This document shows positions 62,562 through 64,000 of a DNA stretch of 64,000 nucleotides, piece by piece. Every line of letters begins with the position of its first letter. Within the stretch, counting starts at the first letter, position 1. The notes beneath the pieces are model-generated. The model was not told where the DNA came from, did not search any database, and saw nothing but the letters and a program-made list of their open reading frames with translations. Location: positions 124,001 through 188,000 of the forward strand of contig CAJTEN010000001.1 of NCBI GenBank assembly GCA_910575245.1. The letters run 5' to 3'. A program made the translations under genes and the position numbers. Source of the stretch: Clostridia bacterium. GTDB taxonomy: Bacteria > Bacillota > Clostridia > Lachnospirales > Lachnospiraceae.

Positions 62562-64000
62562 CTATTGATTACGGAACTCTATCGGCGTGATTCCCTCCTG
62601 CTTCTTAAAAGCAATCTGGAAGGAGGTAGCGGATATATAACCGGTTTCCTGAGCGATCTCATAGATCTTCTTGTTGGTATTCTTAAGCAGTTCTTTTGCC
62701 TGCTCGATCCTGATCTGGTTGATATAAGCCGGAATGTTCATGCCCATATATTTGTTGAAGATCCTGCTGGTATAGCTTTCGCTTAAACCGAGGTATCCCG
62801 CGATGCAGCAGAGATTAAGGTCCTTTCTGTAATGCTGCCTGATGTAATCACATGCCCGGCGCACCTGCCAGTTGGTATTCTGATCGGCTCCCTCAGGGAG
62901 AACCTTCTCCAGATAAGCGTAAATGAGAGTTTCGGTTTCTTCCAGTGTTTCCTGCTCTTCCAGCTTTTCGATGATATCTGAATCTGTCCAGGTTTTTTCC
63001 CTGACCTGAATCAGCTTTACGATATCCCGGCAGAAACTCTTGATATGCCCAGGATCTGCAATTCTGCTCAGCCGTATGTGTTCGCACCATGACTGCATTC
63101 CTTCACGGATTTCCTCCAGCCGGTTATCAATAATCTGTTCTTTCAGCCGGACTTCCTGTATCGCCAGTTCCCGGGCCACTTCTTCCTTGCGCTGGTAATG
63201 ATCCCTCACATCATCGAAATAAAAGATATCCCGTTTCTCAAGGAAACTTCTGTCCAGCATTGCAATGGCTTGTTCCCAGGCAGTTCCTATCTCATCCTCA
63301 CCGTAGCAGAAGCCGCTGACGCCAAAGAGCATATCCTGATCCAGATAATTCTGAATGATGGAGTGGAGATGGGGCAGCAGTCTCCGGATTCTCAGCCAGC
63401 TGTCATGGGTGCTGGCAATGTCAGAAAAACTGAGGAAAATTCCTATCGTTTCCCGGTCGTATGGAAGAATATCGTATTCCTTGCAGCCGTGCAGTGCCTG
63501 TTCCAGCAGAGAGTTCAGGGAACGATAGAACAGATCCATCCCCTTATTGGCGTAACGGGCTTCCACTTTTTCCATATACCGGATTCTGCCCACCACGGCA
63601 CAGAAACATTGGGGACGAAATTTTAATTCGCCGGTCTCCCCGAAAAACCATCCGTCTATTTTTTGGCGCAAATATTTTTCCGACTTGATTTTCTGGCTGT
63701 CAGGATCTTCTTCGGCAGGAACCTTGTCGGCGCCGTAATCCAGTCGGAGCACGGCGTCCGGCAGGCCGCTCTCGGTTAAATTTGATTTCAGTACATAGTC
63801 CGAGGCTCCGCAGCGCAGTGCTTCCCGAACGTACTCAAATTCATCATAGCAGGTGAGCATGATGATTTTACCCGGATATTCTTCTTCCTTCAGGCGTTGC
63901 AGGACCTGAAGGCCGTTTAAGCCGGGCATGTTGATATCGAGTACGATCAGGTCGGGCCGGTATTTTCGTGTCATCTGCAGACAGCTTTCGCCGTCGGCAG
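62562..64000 (-). CDS. AraC-type response regulator (5' end outside window)
   Basis: At least 479 residues; the frame is open to the window edge (the residues before the first Met read ADGESCLQ), so the N-terminus is missing. The receiver domain is visible from RPDLIVLDINMPGLNG (phospho-Asp) to CGASDYVLKS. A long middle region of about 250 residues follows, then two AraC-type helix-turn-helix motifs at the C-terminus (LCCIAGYLGLSESYTSRIFN and IYEIAQETGYISATSFQIAF). Such YesN-type regulators pair with a YesM-type sensor kinase and control adjacent sugar ABC genes. The kinase is expected just beyond the edge. Confidence 0.93.
   Translation of the reverse strand, partial: ADGESCLQMTRKYRPDLIVLDINMPGLNGLQVLQRLKEEEYPGKIIMLTCYDEFEYVREALRCGASDYVLKSNLTESGLPDAVLRLDYGADKVPAEEDPDSQKIKSEKYLRQKIDGWFFGETGELKFRPQCFCAVVGRIRYMEKVEARYANKGMDLFYRSLNSLLEQALHGCKEYDILPYDRETIGIFLSFSDIASTHDSWLRIRRLLPHLHSIIQNYLDQDMLFGVSGFCYGEDEIGTAWEQAIAMLDRSFLEKRDIFYFDDVRDHYQRKEEVARELAIQEVRLKEQIIDNRLEEIREGMQSWCEHIRLSRIADPGHIKSFCRDIVKLIQVREKTWTDSDIIEKLEEQETLEETETLIYAYLEKVLPEGADQNTNWQVRRACDYIRQHYRKDLNLCCIAGYLGLSESYTSRIFNKYMGMNIPAYINQIRIEQAKELLKNTNKKIYEIAQETGYISATSFQIAFKKQEGITPIEFRNQ

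Overview
The window looks like a chromosomal segment of an anaerobic Clostridia bacterium, most likely family Lachnospiraceae. The signs are the cdaA-cdaR-glmM and gdpP-rplI-dnaB clusters, an Mbl gene next to flhO/flhP-type rod genes, an actinobacterial-type LeuA, a pyruvate formate-lyase locus, and an integrative conjugative element (ICE) with a VirB4/VirD4 apparatus of Gram-positive type. Species cannot be read from the sequence alone.

Layout. (1) About 1-23.8 kb is one end of an ICE that starts outside the window. Its transfer genes lie on the minus strand in two transcription units: VirB2-like pilin to S1-domain protein (20.2 to 7.0 kb), and DUF4320 to a DUF6550-like protein (1.94 kb leftwards out of the window). 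Both units start from promoters of the same design: an extended -10, a poor -35 and, at identical distance, GTGCC direct repeats every 10-11 bp. Both also have a terminator-like hairpin in the leader. A cargo block (2.2-6.9 kb) separates the two units. It holds an Rpn-family nuclease with a duplicated C-terminal tail, six tRNA genes (Lys, two Glu, His, Tyr, Ser), a RES-domain toxin candidate and three XRE regulators. An excisionase and two overlapping tyrosine recombinases close the element next to uvrB. (2) 23.9-52.3 kb is plus-strand housekeeping: uvrBA, mbl with rod genes, recD2, comF, a YvyF-like gene, cdaA-cdaR-glmM, HPr, leuA, a sirtuin, rpsF-ssb-rpsR, gdpP-rplI-dnaB and a MerR-like regulator. 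A 191-bp MITE-like element with a target duplication sits before cdaA. Both the maker (CdaA) and the degrader (GdpP) of c-di-AMP are encoded within 10 kb. (3) 52.3-56.4 kb, minus strand, is a pyruvate formate-lyase locus in which the enzyme is split: a 679-residue catalytic subunit with the Cys-Cys pair, a separate 79-residue glycyl-radical subunit, and between them a 67-residue paralogue of the radical domain in which the glycine loop is replaced by a Cys motif. pflA and a 2x4Fe-4S ferredoxin follow. (4) 56.5-59.0 kb is an IS1634-like insertion sequence flanked by a 217-bp perfect direct repeat that duplicates the pfl promoter. (5) 59.0-64 kb, minus strand, is a sugar ABC transporter (binding protein and two permeases) with an AraC-type response regulator cut by the window edge.

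Most interesting points: the three-piece PFL, the IS with a 217-bp duplication carrying a working-looking promoter, the Rpn gene with an intragenic start and a stand-alone copy of exactly that internal product, the paired ICE promoters, the tRNA array carried as ICE cargo, and a VirD4 gene that seems to start at ATA.
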